This document shows positions 50,781-63,524 of a stretch of DNA of 64,000 nt, piece by piece; position 1 is the stretch's first letter, and each line of letters opens with the position of its first letter. The notes below the pieces were generated by a model, which worked only from the letters and a program-made list of their open reading frames with translations, was not told the origin of the DNA and did not search any database. Origin of the DNA: Austropuccinia psidii (taxonomy: Eukaryota > Basidiomycota > Pucciniomycetes > Pucciniales > Sphaerophragmiaceae); NCBI GenBank assembly GCA_023105745.1, contig JALGQZ010000008.1, positions 48,506,118 through 48,570,117 of the forward strand, given 5' to 3'. A program made the position numbers and the translations under genes.

Positions 50781-53430
50781 ATTGAAACTAAAAAGGACTT
50801 GAATTCTACATAGATTAGGCCAATTTAGCCTCAGCCCAACCAACATGCATGGCTCACAGATACACTCTACAGCACTCTACAGCTTACACAGCTAGTTTGT
50901 AGCTCCATCCACACTATCTCAGGACTGCCATACGCTGCTAGTATAAGTAAAAAAATCAAAAGGGCAAAAACTTTTTCTCTTAAAACAAATTCTATTTTAT
51001 TAAAACTAAGAAAATCTTTTTTTAAACAAAAATAAAGAAATAAATTATGGTATTTTCAGAATTTTTGTTTTTTTTTAGAAAAATAAATTGGCTGAGTTTA
51101 CAAATAAATAAATAAATTGCTTATTGCTGATTTATACAGTTAATTTCCATTTTTAAAAAAAAGATCAAAGTTTTTTCTACTATACAGTACAGGTGTACAC
51201 AACACTACAGGTTGTAGAATTTTATTATAAATTTATAATCTTAAGCCATTTCATTTCAAAAGAAAAATGTTTATTTATTTCATTTTTATCTTGATGATTT
51301 TAAAATATAACTTCTTTTCAAATATATATATATAACTATTATTATTTTTCAAATGTTGAATTTCATTTGTTTATGAGGAAACTTGTTTTCAATTTTCTAC
51401 CAGAAGAACGTTAATTAAAAATAAAAAAATTCAACAAGATGATAGCTTTTTTAAACCAATAAAATGAAAATATCTAAACTTCATAAACCTCACCAAGCTA
51501 TATTATTCTTTTTAAAAGAATTAGTATACTTTTTTAACATTCGAATAATTCAATTCAATTCTCTTAATATTTGTAGAAAAATATATTATGAGTAATTATA
51601 ATTAATCCAGGATTTATCATTTATTATTTCAATTTATCTTATCTTGAGATTTTAGCACACTGTAAATTTATATTTGTATCATTTACTCATAAAAAGGGAA
51701 ACGCAAAAGAATATTTAATCTGATATGATATCATAATTTAGTTGATATTTGATCAATTTTTGTCAAGGATTTTAAATAAAAATTTCTCTAATATGCTAAG
51801 ATTAATATATTTTAATTTTATTTAGAAATAAATATCAATTAATTCTTTTTCCTCATAAATTGTTTGAATTAATCAATAAAAGAAGACAAAAAAAACCTTT
51901 ATTTGTGAATCATCTCCTTAAAATCAACATAAAAATAATTATTCAAAATAAACTCATTAGTATTAAAATAAAATCTTATTAAATATACTAAAATTAAACT
52001 AAATTATTAAAACTTTGAGATCCTTTTTAATTATAAGTAGTCAAATTCCAAAAAAAAATATAAGAATTGAAATAAATAATATATAACTTAATAAATAGCT
52101 TCGAATTGTTAAATTTTTTGAAAATTAAATTTAAATATAAATATATTTTTTAATAAAATTTCAAAAGAAATTAATAATATATAAGAATTGAGTTTTATTA
52201 ATATTAAATTTTAAGTTTTAATATAATTTCTAATTTATTAATATTTTTTTTTCAAAAAAAGAAAAAAAAATATCATGTTAATCAAATTATAATTTTTTTT
52301 ATTAACCTTATTTATTTTATTGTTTAAATTTATCATTTAAATTGATTGATCAATTCTAAATAAAAAAACATCCTTAATAATAATATTATTATTTTTAAAA
52401 TTATTAGAATAAAAAATCAAAAAAAATTAATCTTATAAAATAGAAAATTTTCTTGTTTTTTTCTTTTGAGAAATAAAAAAAGAAAAATGTCTTAATATTA
52501 AATTTTTTAGATGTAATTTTTCTTTTTTAAGTTTCTTTTAAAAATAACTAAAAAGTGAAAAAATAATAATCTATAATTTTTAATTTAATAAATCTTAATA
52601 GATTAAGAAATAATGAAATATTTAATTTATTTTTATTCTTTTTTTTTAAGAAAAAAAAAGAAACAAATAATTTTTGTTTTAAAAATTTAAAATTTCAAAT
52701 CAATTTTTTTATTCTTTTTTTTTTTGAAAAAAAAATAAATAAATAAAGCTTTAAATTCAATTTAAAAAAAATAAAATAAAATGATATTTAATTTTATTAG
52801 AATAAATCTTTATGATTTCTAATATATTAATAAAAATAAAACTTCAATAAACTATCTTTAAGCTGGTGAGAATTTAAATATATATATATATATTTTAAGT
52901 ATAAATTCCTAATGTTGAATTTAATTAGCTTTTTTTTCTTTTTAATTGTTTTTTTTTTTCCTTTTTTTTTTAATTTTAATTTTTTAATAAAAATTATTTT
53001 TATTATTATTAAATTCTATCAAACTGAAAATAAACATAAAATTTTAAATTGAAAAATTTATTATTATTATTTTTTACTTGATTGAGATTTGTTTTTTAAC
53101 TAATCTAAAATATTAAGATTTTTTTTTTTTTAATAAATTATTTTTATAATTATTTTAAATAATTTAAATTTATTATTTATTTAATTTTATTTCTTTTTTC
53201 TTTTTTATTTTTTCTTTTTTTTACATTTAAAATTTAAATAATTAAAAAAAATTCAAATTTGATTAAAGAAAATAATAATTATAAATTAATAAAATATATA
53301 AAATTTAATTTAAATATAATTTAATCTTTACTTTTTTTGAATAATAAATTACTTTTTATCAATTTTTTATCATATATAAAAAATTAAATTTTTGATAGTT
53401 TTAATAATCTAAAAAATCAAATTTATCTTT

Positions 53431-53462
<32 letters not shown>

Positions 53463-53555
53463 CTTTTGGGTTTTTAATTAAATTTTTGAATAATTCAAAA
53501 AAAAAAACTTCTTTTTTTAAAAAATTAATTCAATTTTTCTAATTTTCTATTATTA

Positions 53556-53594
<39 letters not shown>

Positions 53595-56500
53595 CTTTTT
53601 TTTTTTTAATCTACCTAAATAAATAAATAAAGGTTTTTTTTTCAAAACTAAGTACAAAAAAAAAAAAAATTAGAGTTTTTCATTCATGAAAACTTAATTT
53701 AAAAAAAAAAAAGAAAAAATTATAATAGTTTTTTTTTTTTTTTAATTTTTTGATACAAAAATTTGTAAAAATATAAATTAAATTAAATTAATGAATGTTT
53801 GTTTTGATTTTTTTTTTCTAATTAAAAAACTTAATTTTTTTTTTTAAAGTTTAATTCCAAAAAATTAAAACAAAATAAAAAAATAAATTTTTTCCTCATC
53901 AATACTAAAACCAAACCCTTATCACTTTCCCCTTGCCCCCCCTAAAAGGAAAAAAAAGGAATTTTATTATTAAATTATGTTTAAATTTTTTTTTTTGAAT
54001 TAATTAATACATTAGAAACTTTCAAGAAAAATTTAAATTGGTAAAAAAATTTTATCCTGGTTTTGGTAAGGATATAAATCTCAATAGGTAAAATAATTAG
54101 CTCTTCTAACTTATAATTGAATCTCATATGATTCTTTTTTTTTTCAAAAAAACATGTGAGTAAGCTTTAATTAATCTAATAATAATGATACTATTTAGAT
54201 TTTCAGAACCTATACCCTTTGGTGGTAAACTTCTTGCATGATTTTTGACAGAACACACCATAAACAATACTTCAAAATTAAATTTTGGGTCCTCTCAAAT
54301 TCTAAAATCCATACAAATAAACACATTAAATTTAATAAGAGACTATAAATTTATTATATAATAAGTTTTTCAATTCATAGTTTCATCTTTAAATTTAATT
54401 TAATAAATACATATATAAAAAATTAAACTAAAGTAAATAAAAATAAAATAAAATTATAAAAAATGAACTATTTTTGATTAAAATAAATTAAAAAGGAGAT
54501 ATGCTTTAAATTATTTTTATATTTATAATAAAATAATAAATTAAAGGTCTCCAGTGTTTCACTAAACTGGTAAACCTCCTTTGATGAGAAAAAAGGTGTA
54601 TAGTTCAAAACACAAGTTATTAACTTTTGATATTGGAAGAGATGGATCTTCAGATTAAACTGCTTCTTTCTCTTTAGTATAATAAGCCTTCTGTTCAAAT
54701 ATCTAGGAATTATAAAATATATAATATTTGTTTTCATTTTCTTTTTTTGAAAAGATATTTCATTAAAATTTGATTTCTATCAGTATTTAACCCAAGAGTT
54801 TTTAATCAATTATTTTATCATTTTAAGATTAATTTAGGTTTAAAGATTAAATTTTTAATTGGAATTTTAAAAAAATCCCCAAATGATTTTTTTTTAATTA
54901 ACCCAAAAATTTTAAAAAATTCCAGTTTTAATAGAATTTCATTGAATTAAACTTTGTTTAATTTAATTTGACTGGTCCAAATTATAAATTTGTTTTAAGT
55001 TAATATTAGTGCTATATTACCAAATCTATAAGATAATAGACAAATAAATATATATATTTTATAATTTGACTTTAATAATTGAATTATTAAAAAATAAAGG
55101 GGCTTAAAATGAGAAGTTAGATTAGGAGTTTAAAAACAATAATAATAATAATAATTATTATTTTAATTGAGTCTTGAGAAAGTTTGTTTTTATTTAAGTT
55201 TTAAATATGATAAAAATATAATCTTCTTCTTCTTCTTCTTCCTCCTTTTCATTTTATTTCTATCTTGAAGAGAATTATTATTTAATTAATTTATTCATTT
55301 ATTTAATTATTTTTTAAGAAAAAAAATAATAATATTTTTTATTTAATTCAAATTTTTTATTTTTTTATTTTGAATATTATATTGGTATAAAAACTTTTTA
55401 AAAAAAAATAATAATTTATAATTTAAAAATATTCCTATAAAAATAAAAAATCAAAAAATAAAAAAAATCAAAAAAATCAGTTTTTTTTTTTTTTTGGTTT
55501 TGATTAAATTGAATTTAAATTAAATAATTATTTTATTTTATTTTATTTTATTTTATTTGGATTTATTGGATTTAATCCCATTTAATTTATTATAGGATAG
55601 AACTTCAATTTTAATTAATATTAATAAAAATAAATATTTAAAAAATTATTATTTTTTTTTTTTTTTAAAAAAAAAACTCATTTGAAAAAAATTAGATTTA
55701 AATATAGAAAATAATTCATATCTAATTAATTTTTAGAATAAAAAATGGATTCTATTTTTATAAAATAAACAAAATATTTTTTAAATTTTATTAATAATTT
55801 GAGCTTAATAATTCAAATTTTATTTTAAATTCTTCTTTTAAATTTTTAATTTTTTTTTTATAAATATTTGATTAATTAATCCATAAATTGGATAAGCTCA
55901 AAAAATTCTTTTATTAAATTCTAAAAAACTGGGAGAATTATTTTCAATCTTCACAAATTACTTCCCTAATAAGTAACACATTTTTTTTAAAAAAGCTTTT
56001 TGGAACCATTAATTCAAAATTTAATTAAATTTGAAATGTTTTATATCCAAAAATCATTTAATCTTTCTATAATTTTGGGTTTTAACTTCAGTAAATATTT
56101 TTTTTTTAATTTTTTTAGTCAGTATAAAATTCCAGGCTGATGTTTAGCAGTGTAGGGTTAAATATTGTTGAAGCAATCAGCTATTCTTTTTTTTGATTCT
56201 TCTTATTCTTGTAGTAACAATCCAAGATCCGTTTTTTTGGGATAGAATAGCCACATGTGATATTGAATTTTATCTTCTCTTAGATTTAATATTTTTTTAT
56301 TTTGGTAATTCATTGGTTTTTCTATAAACTTTTTTTTTTTTTAGAATATTGAATTTTGGGCTGATAAATAATTTGAGTTATTTATTAAAATTCCTGGTTT
56401 TCTAATGACAATAAATTCTTTAAAATGTTCATTTTATTTAAATAATTTATTTATAAATAAGGTTATTTTTTAATAAAGTTGTTTACTTGATGGTAAATAT

Positions 56501-57827
56501 GTTCTTAATAATTTTTACTAATATTTTCATTTTTTTTCTTCTCTAAGAGTTTTTTTTTTTTTATATTTTTGGTTGACAGAATTTTTCAGTTAATTGAGAA
56601 TTTCCTCAAGGTGGTAAATTTCAATTTCATAAATACTTTTGTGGATCATTAAAGAATAAGACTTTTTTTAAAAAAATTGAGAACAGAAGATTTAAAACCA
56701 ACTTCATGTGGAAAAAAATTGGAACTAGGGTGGTTCAAGAATTATTAGGAAAGGAATTTTAAGGGAATAATGTAGAAAATATATACATATATATATTTTT
56801 AAAAAAATATGGAACTTGAGAGGTAAGTTGAGACTTGGTGGAAGAAAAGGGAATGTGTTATTTAATTGAAAAGGTTATGGGTTTTGGGAAATTTTTAAAA
56901 AGGTAGAATCCTGGTGGATGAAAAGCCACATTGGGGAGGTATGGGTTAAGAAAGCTTGAACTGTATTTTTAAAAATGAAAATAAATGAAAATAAATATCT
57001 TTAACATTTTTTGAAATAATTTTGATTTTTAATTAAGAGCCTTATTTAATGAATCCAAAAAAAATATTGTGATTAGAATTACTAAAAGCTTAAATTAATT
57101 TCTTAATAAGTGATTCATAATAAAATTATCTTTGATATTAATTAGTGATTTTAACTTCAAATAACTAATATATGATTCAAATATCTTTTAATTAACTGGA
57201 TTGGTGTTATATGAATTAGTAATTGTAGAATAACTGAAAGTTATTTGAATTTTAGAAATTTTTGTTTCTGGAATCTGAGATTGATTTGAATATTTTTTTT
57301 AATTATTATATTGTTAAAGGTCAAGTAATTGAGAAATTTAAATTTGATTTTTTGGATTTTGAAAGTCCCATTCACCATGAGAAATATTGCTATCCCTTCC
57401 AGTGGGGGTATAAGGTCCAATCTGCTTAAAAAACAAGTCTCAATCTTAGTTCTAACCTTAAAATGATTTTTCAAATAATTTCAGACAGAGGTTTGGTAAT
57501 TTAGAATTTTATTCAATCAAAATAGAAGATTATGAATTTACTATTATTTATGTTTTTTTGCTCATATATAATACCTAATTAAATAATACAATGACTTATT
57601 GAGGGAAAATAATCCCTAACAGTGAAGGACACTTATTTGAAGAAGATATGTGAAGAAATTTTACAGATTACACATTGTCTTTTCTGCTTGGGATAAGAAG
57701 ACTGTTTCACACATTCTAACCATTTCTCAGACCTAAAATGTGTCTTTTCTGAAGGAGAGCCCTCAATGTATATAAGAAATTTATGGAAAAAATTCAATAA
57801 TTTCTAGCACAATACAAACCACACAAT
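50781..57827. other. AT desert with simple repeats, no convincing gene
   Basis: About 7 kb of extremely AT-rich DNA. It holds a (TAA)n run near 53430-53456, T runs near 53568-53610, (TTTTA)n at about 55529-55557 and (TTC)n at 55222-55240. The longest frames (54468-54737 and 57241-57474, both minus) are Phe/Tyr/Lys/Asn-rich and look like chance frames. No TIR, LTR or RNA gene was recognised. Confidence 0.6.
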
Positions 57828-58066
57828 AGGGGGTGTCAAAGTCACCAAATCCCGCCTTAAAATAACACGGGATTTGGAACCCAAATCCCAACACTAAATC
57901 CCAGGTTTTTTATGTGTAAATCCCATGCATCTGGGATTTCAGCTTGAAACCTAACCCTAATGAGTACTCACAATTCATACCTGTACAACATGTTCTTCTA
58001 AACTCCATTTTGGACAATCTGACCGAACAGCTGATAGTCCATTTATACTTTATCATCCATATAAGA

Positions 58067-59276
58067 ATGCCTCGATCCAAAGCAAGACAAATCAAGACAG
58101 ATATGAAGATCACCTCTGGCCTGCCTCATCCATCAGGTCACTTAATACGTACAGATTATTTAACAATAATTAATTGGCTTTCAGTCAAGTCCAATTTTGA
58201 GTCATGTTTTGGTACTAGCGGTTCAACAACTATTGGAAGACCTCCTTCCTCAAAGCAGCATGGGTTTCAGCTTATGGCCATTGAGGTCAAAAAAAAATCG
58301 CGAAATCGCCTAAACCTTAGTTCAAGCAGCATCCGAGATCGATGGCGAACATATAAAAAGAAATATATGGCAGCCAAAAAATTCGAAAACTTAACTGGGG
58401 CTGGAATAACGGAAGAAGATGAGAGTAAAGGAATAAAATCCATTAGTGAAAAGCTGGAAAGTATGTGTCCTTGCTATGCAGAAATGGATGTGCTCTTTGG
58501 CCACAAGCCCAATGTCACTCCCATTGCAAGCTATGATTCGCAAGAAAAAGACAGTCTCAATGGTGAGGATGATGATGTTTTGCTTGATAAGGTACGCTAT
58601 GGTCTCTTCCTTTTTATACCTCAGATAATTATAGCCCATTTGCTTTTCAAAGGAGAATAATCACTTGGATTCACCTCACAATCTGGATCGTTTGCTTCAT
58701 AATGATGATAACTTGGTTCCAGTGGAAAACCTTCAAGATGATTTGGTAAGTACATTTAAGAGTGATTCTTATGTAATCCATTGTTGATTATTTCTCCTTT
58801 GACCAGAAAAGTAAATCCATAACACATTCAACACAAAAGCGTAATCAAGCCATGACAAGAGTGGTTCTAGGAAAAGGTCGCTGGATATGTTTGCACCTAC
58901 TTATGCAAATTTACTTGAATCACGGAACAAAGGTATGACTTGCAATTATGGTTACTATTATGAATCCTACTGACAAAATTCATGCTTATTAGCCTGTGAA
59001 ATCAGTGATCATGCACGTTTGGAGTGGGACAGGGAGAGGTGGAATGAAGAGAAAGTGTGCAACATTGAAAAACAACGGTTTGAAGAAGTCAAGTTACAAA
59101 AACAAATGGAGTTTGACGAGAAGCAAAATGCAAAGAAACATGAATTTGAAAAAGAAAAGTGGAATCGTGAATTGGAATTGAAGGAAAGGCAATGCCAGAT
59201 GGATCTCACTATAGCGGCATTGTCATCAAGCAGGCCAATCGGGGAGCTGGAACGCATTTCTGGCGTTAGTCAATAA
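58067..59276 (+). CDS. Harbinger Myb/SANT-like DNA-binding partner protein, four exons
   Basis: Exons 58067-58591, 58653-58745, 58860-58932 and 58993-59276; frame is kept and the product is 324 residues. It starts MPRSKARQIKTDM. The N-terminal ~120 residues hold the trihelix/SANT-like pattern (DYLTIINWLSVKSNFESCFG, later IRDRWRTYKKKYMAAKKFE). The middle is acidic (NGEDDDVLLDK). The C terminus is a long charged coiled coil (EWDRERWNEEK, FEEVKLQKQMEFDEK). In this superfamily the transposase needs such a partner for nuclear import and binding of the transposon ends. An upstream ATG at 57944 is in frame but lies close to the terminal repeats, so 58067 is preferred. The intron 2 acceptor (GACAAG|AGT) is less standard, and a 1-bp error there is the alternative. 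Confidence 0.78.
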
Positions 59277-60931
59277 AAAATAACTTATTACATATATGTA
59301 ATGTGATCAATTTATATGGTGCTTGTTCAATAAATCTTATGTTTATGTTTAATTATTGATCTTATGTCATGAAATCTAACTCCGCTTTATTACCAAAGGG
59401 AAATTTCAATGTTTATGCATAATTGACACACCAACTTTCCATTCCAAGTTCATATGACATTTATTTGCAATTTGCGGCTGATTTGAAAATTTGGGCAAGT
59501 TTTGCATTGATAATTTATATGAAGTCTGATCAAAAATCATCAAAAATCAAATTCGATGACAGCTTTTTTCCTTTTTTATGAAAATGTCATTTTATGGTTT
59601 TTTGGTCAATTTTTTTATCTTTATATATATATTTTTTCAATTTAATGGTTATTTTTTATTTTGAAGGGTTTCAACTTTTAAATGGGCAAAGACCCTTGTT
59701 TGGGTGATTTTTGATTTTTAATTCTTAATTTTTAATTTTTTTTTAAAAGTTGATTTTTTTCTTTAATTTCATTTAATTTATTATTTTTTATTTTTACTGT
59801 TCACCCCTCCAATTTTAAAAAAAAAACCTCTTTTTTATTTTATTTTTTTGAATTTAAAATCTTAAATTTCACTTTTATTTTCATTTTTACTTTTCACTCC
59901 TCCCTCTTAAAAAAAATTCACCAATTTTTTTAAATCTTTTTTTTTTAAATTTTATTTTTTAATTCTCAATTAATTTTTTTCTATTTTTATTTTTCACCCT
60001 TCCCTCTAAAAAAAAAACCCACTTTTTTTAAAATTCAGGTAAGTGAATTTCTCTCCTTTTTGTTCAATCACAATCCTTTTTTGCTAATGTTTTTTTAATT
60101 TTTCTGTAGGTAATTTCCTTTTTGTCTTTTAAATTATTTTTATTCTTTTTTTTGCACCTCCCATAACTAACCCACCCATCACCTTTATCAGCCCCAACTA
60201 ACCCTCCCATCATCCACCTCCCAAAACCCCCCACCTCACTATCCCTGGAACCTCCCAAATAGGCTCCTGGGAGGTTCCAGGGCCTGAGGCCCTCAAATCG
60301 TTCCGAATTGATTCCAAATAGATTCCGCGTCGTTTTAATCGCTTAACATTCTAATGGCCCCTAGAGGCCATTAGAATGGTTTTTTTTTATTTTTTATTTT
60401 TTTTTCAATTATATCAGCTATAAAGGAAGACTGATTTGTTTGTTTTGTGTTTTTTTATCCTTTCATTTTATTACAACAATCCTTGACTGATCTTTTTTTT
60501 TTGGGATTCCTTTTTTACTGATGGTTTTTTTTTTCTTTTTTTTATTCATTTATTTTAACTCATAAATCTTTTACTGATACTCATTTTTTATTTTTATTTT
60601 TTGAATCAATGACTGATCATCATTTTATTTTTTTTCTTTTCAAATCATTCATTTTATTTGAAAAATTATTGACTGATATTAATATTTTTTTTACTGATGA
60701 TATTAATTTTTCCTTTTTTTGAATTTTTGGGATAATCATCATTACTGACCCTTGATTTATTTTTTATTTTCATTCTTGTTTCACTTTTTTATTTATTTGT
60801 TCATATAGGGGAGGATTAATTATAATAATTTATTTTGCAATGTCATTTCATTTCCCATCCCTTCCATCATCCTTAAAATTCAAAAAAAATCTCCTCCTCC
60901 CTCTCATTCTTCCAATCATTTTGATAATGTC
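59277..60931. other. Harbinger interior, T-rich, with two strong hairpins
   Basis: Pyrimidine-rich low-complexity DNA on the plus strand. At 60243-60257/60268-60282 a perfect 15-base inverted repeat (CCCTGGAACCTCCCA, 10-base loop) occurs. At 60347-60359/60366-60378 a perfect 13-base one (CATTCTAATGGCC, 6-base loop) occurs. Both are GC-rich islands in AT-rich DNA upstream of the dioxygenase gene. No ORF seen. Confidence 0.6.
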
Positions 60932-62121
60932 ATGGTTAGGACTAAACCAGACTCAGCACATCATCAGAATGATTTGAAAGATGATGAAGCTCATATTACT
61001 CCTCTTGATGTCATGGTTAGGACTAAACCAAATATAGAACATCATGAGGATAAAAATCCCAAATTAAATAATAAAAGAAAGCTCACCCGAAGCCAAAGAC
61101 AACACATCCATGATTCAAAAGAAATAATGTCTCACCTTGGCCATTCGAAAAAAGAATTTAAAAACTTTTCAACAATTTCGATTGACAAGAAATCTTCCAA
61201 TGCCTCATGGTTAAAACTTCCATCACTTAACACTCTCCCCCATCCTTATATCCTCATTAATAAAACATCCAAGCCGTTTTTGCCTGTCATCATATATGAA
61301 ATAACCCCATTTGATAATTCTTCTGGCCACTCTCAAATGCTGCAAAAAATCATCATGAAATTAATGTCCTTATCTCAAAATCGACAAGAAATTAAAACCA
61401 ATAAGCAACTCCAAGGTGGCATTATGAAAGGTATTGGGTTTCAAACTGGTTCTGATTCTGGAAAATCTGCAGGTGTGTGATCTTTTTGTCATATTACCTT
61501 AATAATTACTGACTAATTACGAAATTATTAGGTGTTTACTCCAGAAAACCTGGTTTAACTCCTCATCAAATTGAAACAGATAACAATCAATGGATCAAGC
61601 TTCATCAATATGACGAATTAATTTACTCAAGAATCTCCCATTTTTCAAAATTAGCAGCAAATGAAAATCAATCATGAATGGAAGCAGCCCAATTACCCAA
61701 CTTCAGTCAACTCAAATGGACTTCTGCCAATCCCAAGGAAGAATTCAAATCGTTTACCAATGTCATTGTCACCCAAGATGGATTTTTCAATAAGCCACAC
61801 AAAGATTTAAACGATCTCAATGCCTGGACTTATGGTATTTTTTCTTTTGTATCAAAAAAAGATTTCCTTCCACTTCCTACTATCTTCACCCCCTCTGGAC
61901 ATGGCTTACACTTCCCTGAATTAAAAATGGAGATCGATTTTTCAAAAAAACCTGGCATCATGGAAATACTTTGGAAGACATCAACAATGGTTCATCATAC
62001 AACAAAACCACCTCCAGAAATTATCAATCATGACACAATTACTCATTTTGGATGTTCTTTTCAAATAAACCATAAATTATTTAATGTAGGTGACAAATTC
62101 TTGAAAATGACACCCACCTAA
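60932..62121 (+). pseudogene. TET/JBP-like 2OG-Fe(II) dioxygenase, one nonsense codon
   Basis: Exon 1 60932-61472, GT-AG intron 61473-61531, exon 2 61532-62121. The frame is open except for TGA at 61675-61677. The N-terminal half has PVIIYEITPFDNSSGHSQML, GIMKGIGFQTGSDSGKSAG and VYSRKPGLTPHQIE, segments shared, from memory, with rust proteins annotated Tet-like 2OG-Fe(II) oxygenase. The C-terminal half has the iron-binding HxD in FFNKPHKDLND, then LHFPELKMEIDFSKKPGIME, a likely distal His in TMVHHTT, and THFGCSFQINHKL. In the last motif the usual 2OG-binding Arg appears as His. Family members oxidise 5-methylcytosine in DNA. The start codon lies in an 81-base tandem repeat encoding MVRTKP twice. 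Located between the two Harbinger genes. As sequenced, function is doubtful. Confidence 0.8.
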
Positions 62122-62277
62122 ATAAATTCAAGAGTCAATGGGTACTTTGAAAGAAATATGCAGGATCAAAAAAGAACTTAAAAATCTTAATTTTAAATAC
62201 TTTTATTTTATGAATAACATCTCCACTCCGTTGTATGCCATTAAATTAAGTACATAAAACATTGGTCCTGAAGAAAT

Positions 62278-63524
62278 TTACAATTGACTATTTTTCCATG
62301 CCAAAGTGATTGGTTTAATTTTCTCACGCATATTTAGCACATCTTCCCCAATGTCATTGTTGGCCAGATTTTCCGCTTGTGGTGGATCATCATCTTCATA
62401 TAAATCAAACCACTCATCACCAATTTGAGCTAACATATTATGTAAAATCATGCAAGACACAACCCAACTAACAAAATATTCAATTTCATGATTATACCTC
62501 ATTTGATTTCTCATTTCCCTTAGAGAAAACCACCTCCCCTTCAAAATCCCAATTGCATGCTCGATTCTGACCCTTGATTTTGCTAGACAGTAATTGAAAG
62601 AACGGTTGTCTTCATTATGTGCTACAACTCCCTTATATGCTGGAACAACCCAAGGAGAGCTTGCATATGCCGAATCTGCAAGTAAGTACTGATCCTTTTC
62701 ATAAAACTCTTGAGGTGTTTGTGCTATTTTCATATGTTGATAGACATTCGAATCATGAAGTGACCCAGTACAACCAACATGCAGAGCAGTGAACTGTTTG
62801 TTGATATCGCAAACCAGTTGTATTGACATGAAATACCTTATATGTAAACCATCAGTAAGATTGAAATAAAGAATAAAGATTCAACAGCTTACCTTTTTTT
62901 GCGATCAAAATATGCTTCACCATCATTGGGAGGACGTTGTGATAATGGTATGAGACTCCCATCAATAAACCCAATGCACCCAGGGAAGCCTTCTGCTTGC
63001 ATTACTTGAGACAGTTCTCTGCGTTGTTCTATTGTTGGCCACACAATTACTTTGCGCTTCAACTTCATTAATATCTGAATGACTCTTTGAGTGTACAACA
63101 CAATAGCCCCATGGCTAATTCCAAACAACATTCCAATCTTTCCCAAAGCGGCCCCATTTCCATTTGATCCTAGCCTTGATAATGCCACAGCCAATTGGAT
63201 GGCAGTATTGCGTTGTTTGTTTTGTGATGAGTTATGAAAGGTTTTATCAGCTTGAATTTGTGAAACCAATTTTTCAAATGATTCATGTGTTGTCCTACAT
63301 AGCTGTCGAAACTTTTCAGATGATAATTTCTGTAAATCATTCATTGTATACATGTAATGAGATGGATATCTTCTACGAGGATTGATGTATCTTTGTGAGG
63401 TTATCATATCTAATAAGATTATATCTTCCTGGATATCAGAATCACTATCAGAGCTGAGAGCATCGATGAACTGAAGTGAGTTCAAGGTCTGAAGTAAAGG
63501 TAGCCTTTGCGATGCCTTGGGCAT
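62278..63524 (-). CDS. PIF/Harbinger DDE transposase, two exons
   Basis: Exons (minus): 62893-63524 and 62278-62836, joined by a 56-base GT-AG intron that keeps frame; 396 residues. The HARBI1-type nuclease core is complete: first Asp in GFIDGSLIPL, second Asp region in CTGSLHDSNVY with LLADSAYASSPW following, and the Glu in RVRIEHAIGILKGRWFSL. The N-terminal third (SSEKFRQLCRTTHESFEKLV and RNTAIQLAVALSRLGSNGN) has the helical pattern seen before the nuclease in this family. It cuts and pastes the element, with the Myb/SANT-like partner encoded at 58067-59276. No stop or missing catalytic residue, so it is potentially active. The start MPKASQRLPLLQTL is the first ATG of the frame. Confidence 0.93.

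Noticed and set aside
54468..54737. 89-codon minus frame in the AT desert
   Set aside because: Composition is what random AT-rich DNA gives (Phe, Tyr, Leu, Lys, Asn); no domain or neighbouring exon.
58801..58932. Frameshift in the third coding exon of the Myb/SANT-like gene
   Set aside because: Using the acceptor at GACAAG (exon start 58860) keeps frame into SGSRKRSLDMF and avoids any frameshift, so an intact gene is the simpler reading.
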